From Acidaminobacter sp. JC074 (GTDB lineage Bacteria; Bacillota; Clostridia; Peptostreptococcales; Acidaminobacteraceae), in assembly GCF_022496765.1 (NCBI RefSeq), contig NZ_VANV01000014.1, forward strand, positions 62,001-126,000: a DNA stretch of 64,000 nucleotides, read 5' to 3'. Shown piece by piece: positions 1 through 9,339 of this stretch (within the stretch, counting starts at the first letter, position 1; each line of letters opens with the position of its first letter). The position numbers were made by a program, and so were the translations under genes. A model generated the notes under the pieces. It was not told the origin of the DNA. It made no database searches and saw nothing but the letters and a program-made list of their open reading frames with translations.

Positions 1-96
1 TATAGCAAGATTTGCCTTCTTAAACAACGGCATAATTTCCCATACCATCTGCATATCGACAAAAGACTTGGGTATATAAGAAGATGGAGGGGTCAT

Positions 97-1929
97 ATGA
101 AAAAAATTTTACTCATTCTTTTAGCATTTATGTTCTCATTTACTCTAGCAGAGGGACAAAATCCAGAGCGCATATTAATCATCAACTCATACAACGAAGG
201 TTACAATTGGACCAGTGAAACCATGAACGGTATTATGGACACCATTGATCAGAACCTAGACGTAAGAGTTGAATATATGGATGCTAAAAACTTTTATTCT
301 GATGAAGACATTAGAGCTTTTCATAAGCTCATGGTACATAAATACAGCGACTTAAAGATAGATGCTATTATCACGACTGATGATGCTGCTTTTAAGTATG
401 CCATTAACAATAGAGACTTTTATGGGAATGCACCCATCTTTTTTGTTGGTATCAATTCAGCAGATGCTTATAATTTTGATGATTATCAAAATGTATATGG
501 CATCATTGAAGAAGTATCTATTGAAGAGACAATCGATACAGCCACTACTTTGATGCCGGTACTGCGCACCATTCATGTGGTAGCTGATTCTAGTCCAACT
601 GGTCAATCTACAACTGCAGAAATCAAGAAAAAGCTCTCCAGCCATTTTAATGTTGTTTATTACGACAACAAGACCCTTGATGAAATAGAGTTTGCCTTAC
701 GTCAGATTGATGATCCAAATGCCATAGTTCTCTTAGCCTTCTATATTGTTGATCCAATTGGTACTTCCTACGATACAAATATTATGACAGAGCGTATTAC
801 CCAGGCTTCTACAGTACCTGTATTCGGTCTTTATGATTTTAGTTTTAACCATGGTATTGTCGGAGGTAAGCTCACATCAGGTTATGAACATGGTAAGGCC
901 ATCAACACCATTATGACCAATTATTTTGCTGGTGAACTCAAGGACAATCTTATTAAGACCTTTGACGCCAACCTTCATAAATATGATTACTCAGCTTTAA
1001 AGGCAGCAGGCTTTACAGACAGACATTTACCAGAGAATTCACTCATTATTAACAAGCCACAATCTTTTATAGAAAGACATGCCAATGTGATTTGGGCATC
1101 TGTATTAATTGTTACTATACTTGTGGTTTACATTCTTGTACTCAGGTATCAAGTTAAATACCAGCATCAAAAGAATGTACTTTATAACAGCAAGCTTGAC
1201 GAAGCTGATCAAATGGCCTCATTAGGTCAAATGATTAACAGGATATCTACAGAACTCAATGAACCTCTGGGAAACAGCTTGACCAATGCATCTTATATTG
1301 TTAAATCAAACGAACAGCTTTTAAATCAATTTAATGATGGCAAGCTTTCAAAATCACTACTTCTAGAAAAGCTTAATCATATTGAGTATTCTTCTGATAT
1401 GCTCATGAAAAGCTTAACAAGTGCCAATGAACTGATTTCCGCCTTTCAAGTTTTTTCTGACCATCATGAAAATGATGACACAGACAAGTTTGACTTAAAC
1501 TTCTATTTAAAGAACTTGATCACAACCTACGCCCCCCTTCTTTCAACCCATAAGCATAGGATCATTTTAATCAGTAAAGACAATTTGATTATCAAAGGTA
1601 AAAAGAGAGAGTACTATAAAATCTTTAATAATCTTATACAGAATTCCATAGAACATGGTTTTAAAGGTTTAGAACACAAAGAGATAAGGATAGAACTTAT
1701 TCAAAAACAGGAAACACTCTTAATCAATTACCATGATAACGGCAACGGTATACAGGAAAAAGAGCTTAATAATATCTTCAAACCCCTTTATAGTATGAAG
1801 GGAAAAGAACATCACGGCCTAGGTCTTAGCCAGATAAAAGATATCGTTTCATCTCATAAAGGCACCATTTCTTGTCATTCTACGCCACATGAGGGTTTCT
1901 TCTTAAAAATTGAATTACCGCTACTATAA
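97..1929 (+). CDS. Sensor histidine-kinase-like protein with ABC substrate-binding sensor domain, phospho-acceptor His missing
   Basis: The protein starts with a signal peptide (hydrophobic residues 3-17). An extracytoplasmic domain of the ABC sugar-binding-like type (ABC_sub_bind, about residues 27-310) follows, then one transmembrane segment near residues 331-352 and a cytoplasmic kinase region. The ATPase domain looks intact: an N-box (NNLIQNSIEHG), a G1 box (DNGNGI) and a G2 box (GLGLS). The helix that should carry the H-box reads ASLGQMINRISTELNEPL, so Thr385 stands where family members have His. The start is supported by a GGAGG box just upstream. It is alone before a terminator, so its partner is not visible. 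I infer either a degenerate kinase acting by dimerisation or ATP binding, or a sensor that phosphorylates through another residue. Confidence 0.8.
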   Translation: MKKILLILLAFMFSFTLAEGQNPERILIINSYNEGYNWTSETMNGIMDTIDQNLDVRVEYMDAKNFYSDEDIRAFHKLMVHKYSDLKIDAIITTDDAAFKYAINNRDFYGNAPIFFVGINSADAYNFDDYQNVYGIIEEVSIEETIDTATTLMPVLRTIHVVADSSPTGQSTTAEIKKKLSSHFNVVYYDNKTLDEIEFALRQIDDPNAIVLLAFYIVDPIGTSYDTNIMTERITQASTVPVFGLYDFSFNHGIVGGKLTSGYEHGKAINTIMTNYFAGELKDNLIKTFDANLHKYDYSALKAAGFTDRHLPENSLIINKPQSFIERHANVIWASVLIVTILVVYILVLRYQVKYQHQKNVLYNSKLDEADQMASLGQMINRISTELNEPLGNSLTNASYIVKSNEQLLNQFNDGKLSKSLLLEKLNHIEYSSDMLMKSLTSANELISAFQVFSDHHENDDTDKFDLNFYLKNLITTYAPLLSTHKHRIILISKDNLIIKGKKREYYKIFNNLIQNSIEHGFKGLEHKEIRIELIQKQETLLINYHDNGNGIQEKELNNIFKPLYSMKGKEHHGLGLSQIKDIVSSHKGTISCHSTPHEGFFLKIELPLL

Positions 1930-1930
1930 A

Positions 1931-1959
1931 ATATGAAAACTCGTTTTTCATATTTTTTT
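1931..1959 (+). terminator. Rho-independent terminator after the 97-1929 gene
   Basis: A 9-bp stem (1931-1939 pairing with 1945-1953) is followed by a run of six T. It lies directly after the stop codon and separates the sensor gene from the efflux operon. Confidence 0.75.
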
Positions 1960-2032
1960 AATATTTATTTTAATGTCAGTTTAATTCTCTCCAATATACT
2001 TAAGCCATAAAGAACTTAAGGAGAGGAATAAC

Positions 2033-3304
2033 ATGAAAAAGAAAATAATTATAGGTTTACTAATCTTAGCATTAGCTGGCGGAGGATACTTCTATTACCA
2101 ATCTACAAACCAACCTGTTGAAGCTGCAACACCAACAACAGTACTGGCCCCTATTACGACTGGACACATAGAAAAAACAATCTTCAGCGATGGTCTTGTA
2201 GCGACAAAAAACACCAACAATCTTTATGCGGCATATGCTTCTACTTTTTCCGTCATCAACTTTAAAGAAGGTGACATTGTAAAAGAAGGTGACGTCATCG
2301 CACTTTTAGATACTTCAGATTTAGAAAAATCGCTAAAATCTGCTGAGTATTCATTACAAAATGACCAGAAGTCATTAAATGATCTACTCAATCAAAGCAA
2401 CTCGACAACTGTTGCCAATTATGACAAGGCCCTGAATGCTTATAATCAGGCAAAGAAAGATTTGGACAACAATCAAGCATTGTATGACTCAGGCATTATC
2501 ACACAAGAAGCATTAACTAACAGCCAAACGGCTTTAGAAAATGCCTATGTATCTTATGTAACAGCTAAGGAAAATCTGAAAAATACAGATAACAGCGAAG
2601 CCATTGCGTCACTAGAAACTAAAATTGAAATAGACCAACTAGAAATTGATAACATATTAGAGGATATCGAAGCGGCAACTATTTACGCACCTGTAAACGG
2701 TACACTTGTAACAGTTTACGATGACATCAACAAATCTTTTAATAACGGCGAACTCTTATTTGCAATTGAGGACCTTCAAAATCTAACTGTAGAAGCATCA
2801 GTATCAGAGTACGACATTAACTCTATCGGATTGGGACAAACAGTTAAAATAGAACTTTTAGGCGATGATAAGGTTTATGATGGTCAAGTTTCATACATTG
2901 CTCCAAAAGCCTCTAATGAAGGTGGTGAGATCATCGTTCCGATTACAATCGATATCAATGAGGTCGATCAAAATATCAAGGTTAACTTTACTGCTAACAT
3001 TGAAATTGTTGTTGCCTCAAAAGATAATGCCATGATGGTACCTTACGAATCACTTATAACAACACAAAAAGGCACCATGCTTTTAATTTCTAGAAACGGT
3101 GAGGAAATGACAATTCCTGTTGAAAAGGGTATTGTATCGGATATGTTTGTAGAGATTATTTCTGATGAAATTATGGAAGATGACCAAATTGTAATCAATG
3201 CTACAACTGCACAAATGACTAACACAAATGGTTTAAGATTACCAGGCATGGGTGGCATGAACGGCGGCCAGAGACCAGCTGGTATGCAAAAGAACGGCAA
3301 TTAG
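2033..3304 (+). CDS. HlyD/MacA-family efflux adaptor protein
   Basis: This is a 423-residue membrane-fusion protein. It has an N-terminal signal anchor (about residues 4-22), a first lipoyl-like half (around 75-100, VINFKEGDIVKEGDVIALLD), a coiled-coil hairpin (about 100-210) and a second lipoyl/beta-barrel half (APVNGTLVTVYDD onward). The C-terminus is a Gly/Met-rich tail. The next two genes are a MacB-type ATPase and permease, so the three should form a YknXYZ/MacAB-like exporter; in a single-membrane cell the adaptor acts outside the cytoplasmic membrane. An AGGAGAGG box precedes the ATG. The substrate is unknown; peptide or antimicrobial export is typical of the family. Confidence 0.88.
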   Translation: MKKKIIIGLLILALAGGGYFYYQSTNQPVEAATPTTVLAPITTGHIEKTIFSDGLVATKNTNNLYAAYASTFSVINFKEGDIVKEGDVIALLDTSDLEKSLKSAEYSLQNDQKSLNDLLNQSNSTTVANYDKALNAYNQAKKDLDNNQALYDSGIITQEALTNSQTALENAYVSYVTAKENLKNTDNSEAIASLETKIEIDQLEIDNILEDIEAATIYAPVNGTLVTVYDDINKSFNNGELLFAIEDLQNLTVEASVSEYDINSIGLGQTVKIELLGDDKVYDGQVSYIAPKASNEGGEIIVPITIDINEVDQNIKVNFTANIEIVVASKDNAMMVPYESLITTQKGTMLLISRNGEEMTIPVEKGIVSDMFVEIISDEIMEDDQIVINATTAQMTNTNGLRLPGMGGMNGGQRPAGMQKNGN

Positions 3305-3314
3305 GTGGTGACTT

Positions 3315-4010
3315 ATGATTCATATTAAAGAATTAAAAAAATATTATGGTATGGATGAAACACTGGTCAAAGCAGTTGATAACATTGATGTCTATATCAA
3401 AGAAGGCGAATATGTTTCAATCATAGGTCCTTCTGGTTCTGGAAAATCAACCTTAATGAATATTCTTGGATGTTTGGATAAGCCAACAGATGGGGGTTAT
3501 TCATTGGATACAAGTGAAACAAGTGAAATGTCAAACGCACAATTAGCTGATATCAGAAACAACAAGATTGGATTTGTCTTTCAATCCTTTAACTTACTAC
3601 CCAAGCTAACGGCATTAGAGAATGTTGAACTGCCCCTTATATATACGGGTATCGGAAGAAAAAAACGTAGAGAAATGGCTAAAACTGTTCTTGATCGTGT
3701 CGGTCTTTCTGACAGATACGACCATAAGCCATCCGAATTATCAGGTGGTCAGAAGCAAAGGGTTGCAGTGGCAAGAGCGCTTGTCAATAACCCATCTATC
3801 ATACTTGCTGACGAACCAACAGGGAATCTAGATTCAAAATCAACAAAAGATATACTAGGGCTCTTTGATAATCTTCATAAAGATGGTGCAACCATCATCA
3901 TCGTTACACACGAAGACGAAGTAGCTGCTCATACTGAAAGAACATTAACCATCCGAGATGGTAAGATAGCTGAGGATAGGAGGAACAATGAAAATACTAG
4001 AGCTGTTTAA
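3315..4010 (+). CDS. MacB/LolD-type ABC transporter ATP-binding protein
   Basis: This 231-residue nucleotide-binding protein has a Walker A (GPSGSGKST, residues 38-46), a Q-loop (FVFQSFNLLP), an ABC signature (LSGGQKQRVAVARAL), a Walker B (IILADEPTGNLD) and a switch His (IVTHED). The EPTGNLDS sequence is typical of the LolD/MacB/FtsE subclass, which powers FtsX-type permeases. It starts 10 bases after the adaptor gene, and its last 23 bases overlap the permease gene in another frame, so translation of the two is probably coupled. Confidence 0.93.
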   Translation: MIHIKELKKYYGMDETLVKAVDNIDVYIKEGEYVSIIGPSGSGKSTLMNILGCLDKPTDGGYSLDTSETSEMSNAQLADIRNNKIGFVFQSFNLLPKLTALENVELPLIYTGIGRKKRREMAKTVLDRVGLSDRYDHKPSELSGGQKQRVAVARALVNNPSIILADEPTGNLDSKSTKDILGLFDNLHKDGATIIIVTHEDEVAAHTERTLTIRDGKIAEDRRNNENTRAV

Positions 4011-5190
4011 CATAGCAATCTCATCTATCCGATCAAACAAAATGAGATCCCTTTTAACCATGCTGGGTCTTATCATCGGTATTTCATCAGTTGTAACTAT
4101 ATTGGCAATTGGTGACGGCTCTCAAGCCTCTATTTCTTCCGATTTAGGTTCTTTAGGCCTAAATAATATCAGTGTGACATATGAGAGAAATGTCGACATT
4201 GCGCCTTCTGAGGAGCTCAATCAAAATGATATTACTGCCATCACTGAAGAATTTGGTGATCAAGTATTGTCTGCCATTCCTAATTATCAAGGCAATGGTA
4301 CCATTATCGCAGATGTAACAGAAACTGATATTACACTTAAATCTGCTGATGAACACGTTGAAGATGTTAACACCCTCAACATGATTGCCGGCAGAACTTT
4401 TGCTGAAACGGATGTCACAGAATACCGCAATGTCATTATTATAGACAACGAAACAGCTACAGCACTTTACGGCACAACGCAAGTAGCTGGTGAGAGTATA
4501 CTTATCAAAACAGGAAAAAATACTCAAAAGTACACCATCGTGGGTGTTTATGAAGTGGAAGATTCTTCACTTGGATTTTCTATGTCATCGTCATATATTC
4601 CTTATACAACAGCTGATAAAGTACTTAAGAAGAATGGTGAGTTTAACACAATTTCAATTACACTCAATGAAAACCAAGATATAGAAACCGTCTCACAAGA
4701 GATCATTGATTTTATTTCAAAAAGACATCAAAACTTTGGAGATTTTAAGTACCGCTACTACAGTATGGCATCACAAATCGAAATGGTAACAGACGTTCTT
4801 GGTCAAGTCACTCTGTTAGTCAGTGCTATAGCCGGTATTTCACTGGTTGTTGGTGGTATTGGCGTTATGAACATCATGCTGGTATCTGTAACTGAAAGAA
4901 CAAGAGAAATCGGTATCAGAAAAGCTCTAGGTGCCAAAAGACCTGACATACTGGTTCAGTTTCTAATAGAAGCAGTTACCATATGTTTAATCGGTGGTAT
5001 GATAGGCGTTGGACTGGGATCCATATTTACTCAAATTGCTGCTAACATCATGGGCATGGAAATGAGTATCTCAATGACATCCATTCTACTTGCAACAACT
5101 TTTTCAACAGCAATCGGTGTAGGATTTGGGGTTTACCCTGCTAATAAAGCTTCCAAGCTCGATCCTATCGAAGCACTTAGATACGAATAA
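3988..5190 (+). CDS. MacB/FtsX-type ABC transporter permease
   Basis: The 400-residue protein has the MacB layout. One N-terminal membrane segment (about 20-42) follows the conserved MRSLLTMLGLIIGI sequence, then comes a large extracytoplasmic MacB_PCD domain (about 45-240), then the three-segment FtsX domain (about 270-395) with the ERTREIGIRKALGA motif. Its ATG lies inside the ATPase gene behind an AGGAGG box. With the two preceding genes it forms a complete tripartite efflux pump. The following two-component system may control it, but they are separated by a terminator-like hairpin. Confidence 0.92.
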   Translation: MKILELFNIAISSIRSNKMRSLLTMLGLIIGISSVVTILAIGDGSQASISSDLGSLGLNNISVTYERNVDIAPSEELNQNDITAITEEFGDQVLSAIPNYQGNGTIIADVTETDITLKSADEHVEDVNTLNMIAGRTFAETDVTEYRNVIIIDNETATALYGTTQVAGESILIKTGKNTQKYTIVGVYEVEDSSLGFSMSSSYIPYTTADKVLKKNGEFNTISITLNENQDIETVSQEIIDFISKRHQNFGDFKYRYYSMASQIEMVTDVLGQVTLLVSAIAGISLVVGGIGVMNIMLVSVTERTREIGIRKALGAKRPDILVQFLIEAVTICLIGGMIGVGLGSIFTQIAANIMGMEMSISMTSILLATTFSTAIGVGFGVYPANKASKLDPIEALRYE

Positions 5191-5195
5191 TTCAG

Positions 5196-5224
5196 ACCAA
5201 CCTTCTTGGTTGGTTTTCTCTTTT
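5196..5224 (+). terminator. Probable terminator after the efflux operon
   Basis: A 7-bp GC-containing stem (5196-5202 with 5208-5214) is followed by a T-rich tract. It may be partial, because the two-component genes begin only about 30 bases further on. Confidence 0.6.
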
Positions 5225-5254
5225 AATGTACAATAATATTAGAAAGGATAAGTT

Positions 5255-6619
5255 ATGAGTTTAAAAAGAAAATTAATTCTGTCATATATGTTAAGTGTAC
5301 TTATACCTCTAATCATATTTGCATTTATGACCACCAGTCTTAACACAAAAGTAAGAACTTTTATCACAAGAGAGTTCTCAACAATAACGCCGTCTTCAGA
5401 AGCAGACCAAACCCACCCGTTTGAGAGAAATCTGATTGCTACTACAGAATCGGAACCTTCACTTGCAAGCAGTCAAGCTTATATCAACTTGCTATTTAAC
5501 AGATACTTCGATGTAGCAGATTTACTCATAAAAGAAAACGGTATAGTTATTTATGAAGCCAACAAGGAAATTCCAGAAGATGTGCCGCTTCATAGCTCAC
5601 AATTTACACTAGAGCGGAATAATAAAATATATGAGATTACCTACCAACATGCTGAGTTTACATCTGCTTCCAAGCAACTGAGAAATATATTTGTTGAACG
5701 TGTTTTCACAAGTCTTATCATGTTTACCATATTCCATGCCATCTTTATATTCTTTGCTACTAAAAAAGCATTACCCGATTCACAACAACTTATTACAGTA
5801 GCTAATAATGTCAGTCATGGAAACTACGATTTTGAGTTTGATACACCTAGAAAAGATGAGATTGGTGATGTCTATAAAGCCTTTGACAATATGAGGAATA
5901 ATCTTAAGACTTATGAGAATAACAGAAAAGAACTGATTGCAAACATTTCTCATGACTTAAAAACCCCAATTGCATCAATCAAGGGTTATGTTACTGCAAT
6001 TAATGATGGTTTGGCAACAACACCTGAGAAGATGGATAAGTATCTCAACATCATATACAACAACACCATGCATTTAGATAATCTTATCAACGACTTGTTC
6101 TTGTACTCTAAATTAGATGTTAACCAAGTAGAGTTTGATTTGAAGCCTATTCACCTTGATCGTTTCTTAGACTATTATGTAGATGAACTAAAACTTGATT
6201 TAGAAGAAAGAAACATACAAGTAAACTGGACCATGCCTCAGCTCAATCATACGCTTGTGCATGCCGATACATTAAGACTTAGACAAGTCATGCAAAATAT
6301 TATATCCAACTCGGATAAACATTTTGATAAAAATGATAAAATAATTGACATCAGCCTTTCGGAAACTGATTCTACTTTGACTATCGAAATCACAGACAAC
6401 GGCAAAGGCATCCACGAAGATAATCTACCACATATATTTAAAAGATTTTATAGGGCAGACGCCTCAAGAAATACCAATATGGGGTCTTCTGGCCTCGGAC
6501 TGGCCATTGTTTACCAAATCATTGAAAATCACCAGGGTTCTGTTTATGCCAGTAGTAAAAAAGGTATGTGGACAACCATTACTATAGAACTTCCTAAACA
6601 AGGAGAACACAATGGATAA
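5255..6619 (+). CDS. Membrane sensor histidine kinase
   Basis: This 454-residue kinase has two transmembrane segments (about 9-27 and 150-172) flanking a short extracytoplasmic sensor region of about 120 residues. A HAMP linker follows, then a HisKA dimerisation helix with the phospho-accepting His233 (ANISHDLKTPIASIKGY), and an ATPase domain with an N-box (NIISNSDKH), DNGKGI and GLGLAI. Unlike the kinase-like protein at 97-1929, all catalytic boxes are present. It overlaps the response regulator gene by 8 bases, so the two form a pair. Its position after the MacAB-like genes suggests control of that pump or of the envelope genes downstream; this is inference. Confidence 0.93.
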   Translation: MSLKRKLILSYMLSVLIPLIIFAFMTTSLNTKVRTFITREFSTITPSSEADQTHPFERNLIATTESEPSLASSQAYINLLFNRYFDVADLLIKENGIVIYEANKEIPEDVPLHSSQFTLERNNKIYEITYQHAEFTSASKQLRNIFVERVFTSLIMFTIFHAIFIFFATKKALPDSQQLITVANNVSHGNYDFEFDTPRKDEIGDVYKAFDNMRNNLKTYENNRKELIANISHDLKTPIASIKGYVTAINDGLATTPEKMDKYLNIIYNNTMHLDNLINDLFLYSKLDVNQVEFDLKPIHLDRFLDYYVDELKLDLEERNIQVNWTMPQLNHTLVHADTLRLRQVMQNIISNSDKHFDKNDKIIDISLSETDSTLTIEITDNGKGIHEDNLPHIFKRFYRADASRNTNMGSSGLGLAIVYQIIENHQGSVYASSKKGMWTTITIELPKQGEHNG

Positions 6620-7301
6620 AATATTAATCATAGAAGATCAAATTGATATCGCAGAACTGCAACAGGATTATCTAACCATAAATGGTTATGATGTGACCAT
6701 TGAGACAGATGGCAAGAAAGGGTGGGATTTAGCTCTTAAGGAAGATTTTGACCTGGTTATTTTAGATGTAATGCTAGGAGAAGTTTCAGGCTTTCAAATA
6801 TGTAAAGACATAAGAAGTCAAAAGGAAATCCCGATAATTATGGTAACAGCACGTAGTGAGGATATTGATAAAATAAGAGGTCTCGGCTTAGGTGCAGATG
6901 ATTATATGACCAAGCCTTTTAGTCCACAAGAGCTGATTGCTCGTGTCAAAGCCCATATAGGCCGTTATAAAAGACTGATCAACACCAGTGATGAGAAGAA
7001 CATCATTAAACTCTCTTCTTTAACACTTGAAGCTGATTCAAGACGGGTTTATAAATTTGATGAAGAACTCGTTTTAACAACAAGAGAGTTTGACCTCCTT
7101 CACTTTCTAATGACCAATCCTAATATTGTTTTCAGTAAAGAAGCTTTATTTGAAAAACTCTGGGGTTTTGATGGTTATGGGGATATTCGAACTGTTGCTG
7201 TTCATATAAAAAGAGTCAGAGAAAAGATAGAAATCAATCCATCCGACCCTAAGATCATTGAAACTGTATGGGGGGCGGGCTATCGTTTTAACAAGATATA
7301 A
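6612..7301 (+). CDS. OmpR/PhoB-family response regulator
   Basis: The 229-residue protein has a receiver domain with the acidic pair at residues 8-9, the phospho-accepting Asp52 (VILDVMLG), the conserved Thr in MVTA and Lys in TKPF. A winged-helix DNA-binding domain (about 130-228) carries the typical ending VRGAGYRF-like motif, here TVWGAGYRF. It is the partner of the overlapping kinase gene. The genes it controls are not shown by the sequence; neighbouring efflux and DUF4097 genes are candidates. Confidence 0.94.
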   Translation: MDKILIIEDQIDIAELQQDYLTINGYDVTIETDGKKGWDLALKEDFDLVILDVMLGEVSGFQICKDIRSQKEIPIIMVTARSEDIDKIRGLGLGADDYMTKPFSPQELIARVKAHIGRYKRLINTSDEKNIIKLSSLTLEADSRRVYKFDEELVLTTREFDLLHFLMTNPNIVFSKEALFEKLWGFDGYGDIRTVAVHIKRVREKIEINPSDPKIIETVWGAGYRFNKI

Positions 7302-7303
7302 AA

Positions 7304-7353
7304 ACTCCCTTAATGGCAAGCTGTTCTCTCAAAACGGCTACTATTAAGGGAGT
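7304..7353. terminator. Bidirectional terminator between convergent genes
   Basis: An 11-bp perfect stem (7304-7314 with 7343-7353) lies between the convergent regulator gene (+) and the DUF4097 lipoprotein gene (-). T-rich tracts follow the stem on both strands, so it can end transcripts from both sides. Confidence 0.75.
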
Positions 7354-7356
7354 ATT

Positions 7357-8274
7357 TTATTTAAGTTCTATATCACCAGAAACGGTTTCAATATTTATGG
7401 CATACTTGCCAGATTCAATCTTACCTGTTAATGAATGATCCTTCTTTGTCACAACGTCCATATTTACCTGAACTTGAATATCACCTGATACGCTATCTAA
7501 GTCTATAGAAGCATTGTACTTCTTTGAAGCTAGTGAAACATCACCTGATACTGTATCTATATTTAAATCACCTTTTTGCTCTTTGACTTCTAAATTAATA
7601 TCTCCCGATGTTGTATCAATCCTACATGTCTCTAAATCAGAATATATTGTTACATCGCCAGATACTGTTTCTGCTTTAAGATCTTCACCTTCAAGTTCTT
7701 CTATATGAATTTTGCCTGAAACAGATTCAAAAGTAACTTTTTCAGCCATAACAGTAGCCAACTTTATATCACCAGATACCGTGTTCATTTTCAATTCTTC
7801 AGATAAAAGCTTGTCAGAACGGATATCACCAGATACTGAATCACCTGTCATAGAAACATCCATATCGTTAGGTAGATAAACCATCATTTCTGTATGGTGA
7901 GGGCCTCTTAGATTATTCCATGTCACCTCAAATTTAACATCACCTTTTTCACTGATTTTATATTCTGGCTCTTTGTCTTTATCACTAAAGAAACCATAAT
8001 AATGAATCAGTACTGTTTTTCTGTTTTCATAGACAATCTCAATGTCACCTGAAACTGTACCAAATAATAAGGCATCCACATCCTTTTCTTTTACTTCAAT
8101 ACTTTTGTCTACTGCAAAATAATCACTATCTAATTCTTCTTCCATTTTCTTAAACTCGTCATAGCCAGAAAACCTAATTGCCTCGTTAGATCCTAATGAA
8201 CCTAAGTTAAAATCTACACTACAGCCCGATAAGAATACCCAAGCTATCAATCCTAATAAAAATAATCTCTTCAT
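7357..8274 (-). CDS. DUF4097-type repeat lipoprotein
   Basis: The 305-residue protein begins with a lipoprotein signal peptide ending in the lipobox LSGC, so it should be anchored outside the membrane. The mature part is built from about nine repeats of the form (T/S)VSGDI plus a short beta strand, spaced roughly 20 residues apart. This is the pattern of DUF4097 (putative adhesin) proteins, which are predicted to fold as a right-handed beta helix. GGAGGGGTGAC precedes the ATG. It is the last gene of a run of five minus-strand genes that includes a second, cytoplasmic DUF4097 protein. No enzymatic role is evident; a structural or sensing role at the envelope is inferred. Confidence 0.8.
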   Translation of the reverse strand: MKRLFLLGLIAWVFLSGCSVDFNLGSLGSNEAIRFSGYDEFKKMEEELDSDYFAVDKSIEVKEKDVDALLFGTVSGDIEIVYENRKTVLIHYYGFFSDKDKEPEYKISEKGDVKFEVTWNNLRGPHHTEMMVYLPNDMDVSMTGDSVSGDIRSDKLLSEELKMNTVSGDIKLATVMAEKVTFESVSGKIHIEELEGEDLKAETVSGDVTIYSDLETCRIDTTSGDINLEVKEQKGDLNIDTVSGDVSLASKKYNASIDLDSVSGDIQVQVNMDVVTKKDHSLTGKIESGKYAINIETVSGDIELK

Positions 8275-8359
8275 GTCACCCCTCCTAGGTCAAGAATAAC
8301 ACGCGAAAAATAGGATAACAATAGGTCAAAATGCTTTCTAATTGTTTTCTAATCTCACT

Positions 8360-9268
8360 CTAATAGACGATTTGAATCAAGGTCTTAAAGCGTTCATCCT
8401 CTCCAAATGAGCCATCATTTTCAGTTAACATAATTGTAATCATCAAGCCATCAATGGTACCAGAAAGCATATTGGTACCAGACATCTCCACCTTTGTAAA
8501 ATCCCCTGCACCTTCAAGGTAGTCCGTATAATAATCAACAACAACATCTAACTTGTCCTCAGTCATAAATCCAATCATAGACTCATCTCCTTGAGTTACT
8601 GCCATTTTAACTTCTGTATAAGCCTTGTCATAAGCAGGTATGATGTCCTCTGGATAATTTTCAGGCCAAGTCACACCATCAGGTATAACAAGTTCTGCTG
8701 GCGCCATGTCTACAACCTCATCAACGATTACCTCTTCTGATTCAGTTTCTCCCATATCTATTTGCTCCATGATGATCAATGTAAATGAATTTTCAAAACC
8801 AAAACTTTCATCCATTGACTTTGAAATGGTCACTGTGTAACCATGCTCCTTTAGATTTCCCATATTAAGATAAGTATCAGCAGATGTTTGCTGCATGGTT
8901 ACCTCTGAGCCATCTAAGATTTCTTCATAATAAGAAACGATTTCATCAAATGCCTCATTTGTTGCTGCCATAATCATAAAAGAGCCATCGTCATTTTCAG
9001 AAGCCGCTACGATATGTGCATCATCAAAGACTGGTAAGACATCTTCTGGATAGGCTTCAGGTATGGCAATACTTTCTTCCATATCATTGGATACGGTTAC
9101 CTTGGTACCATCTGTTGTCGTAATTTCTGTTTGATCCTTATCCACTTCTACATTTTCTATGCCTTCTTGACTTTCTATCACTTTTTCCTGAGTTTCTAAT
9201 GCTGCTTCTTTGCCACAAGCAACCAGTACCAATAAGACAACCAAAATCATTACAAATAACTTTTTCAT
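8360..9268 (-). CDS. Lipoprotein with two similar domains
   Basis: I chose the ATG at 9268 because it follows GAAAGGAGATGAG and opens a proper lipoprotein signal peptide with lipobox LVAC; the longer frame adds a non-signal stretch. The 302-residue product has two halves with the same pattern: YPEDVLPVFDDAHI...FDEIVSYYEEILDG and YPEDIIPAYDKAYT...LDVVVDYYTDYLEG. This points to an internal duplication of a domain of about 100 residues, linked by an acidic region. I do not recognise the family. It lies between the two DUF4097 genes, and a hairpin separates it from the upstream genes, so it may have its own promoter. Confidence 0.75.
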   Translation of the reverse strand: MKKLFVMILVVLLVLVACGKEAALETQEKVIESQEGIENVEVDKDQTEITTTDGTKVTVSNDMEESIAIPEAYPEDVLPVFDDAHIVAASENDDGSFMIMAATNEAFDEIVSYYEEILDGSEVTMQQTSADTYLNMGNLKEHGYTVTISKSMDESFGFENSFTLIIMEQIDMGETESEEVIVDEVVDMAPAELVIPDGVTWPENYPEDIIPAYDKAYTEVKMAVTQGDESMIGFMTEDKLDVVVDYYTDYLEGAGDFTKVEMSGTNMLSGTIDGLMITIMLTENDGSFGEDERFKTLIQIVY

Positions 9269-9316
9269 TATCTCATCTCCTTTCATAGATAACCTACCCA
9301 CTATTAAAACATTAAA

Positions 9317-9337
9317 ACAGACGGCAATGCCGTCTGT
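9317..9337 (-). terminator. Hairpin terminator after the Cys-rich small gene
   Basis: A GC-rich 9-bp stem (9317-9325 with 9329-9337) with a three-base loop directly follows the small ORF. On the minus strand it is followed by TTTAATGTTTT, a modest T tract. Confidence 0.65.
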
Positions 9338-9339
9338 CT

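Noticed and set aside
1-79. Open frames on both strands at the window edge before the sensor gene
   Set aside because: A plus-strand frame ends at 77-79 and a minus-strand frame also stays open. With under 80 bases I cannot tell which, if either, is coding.
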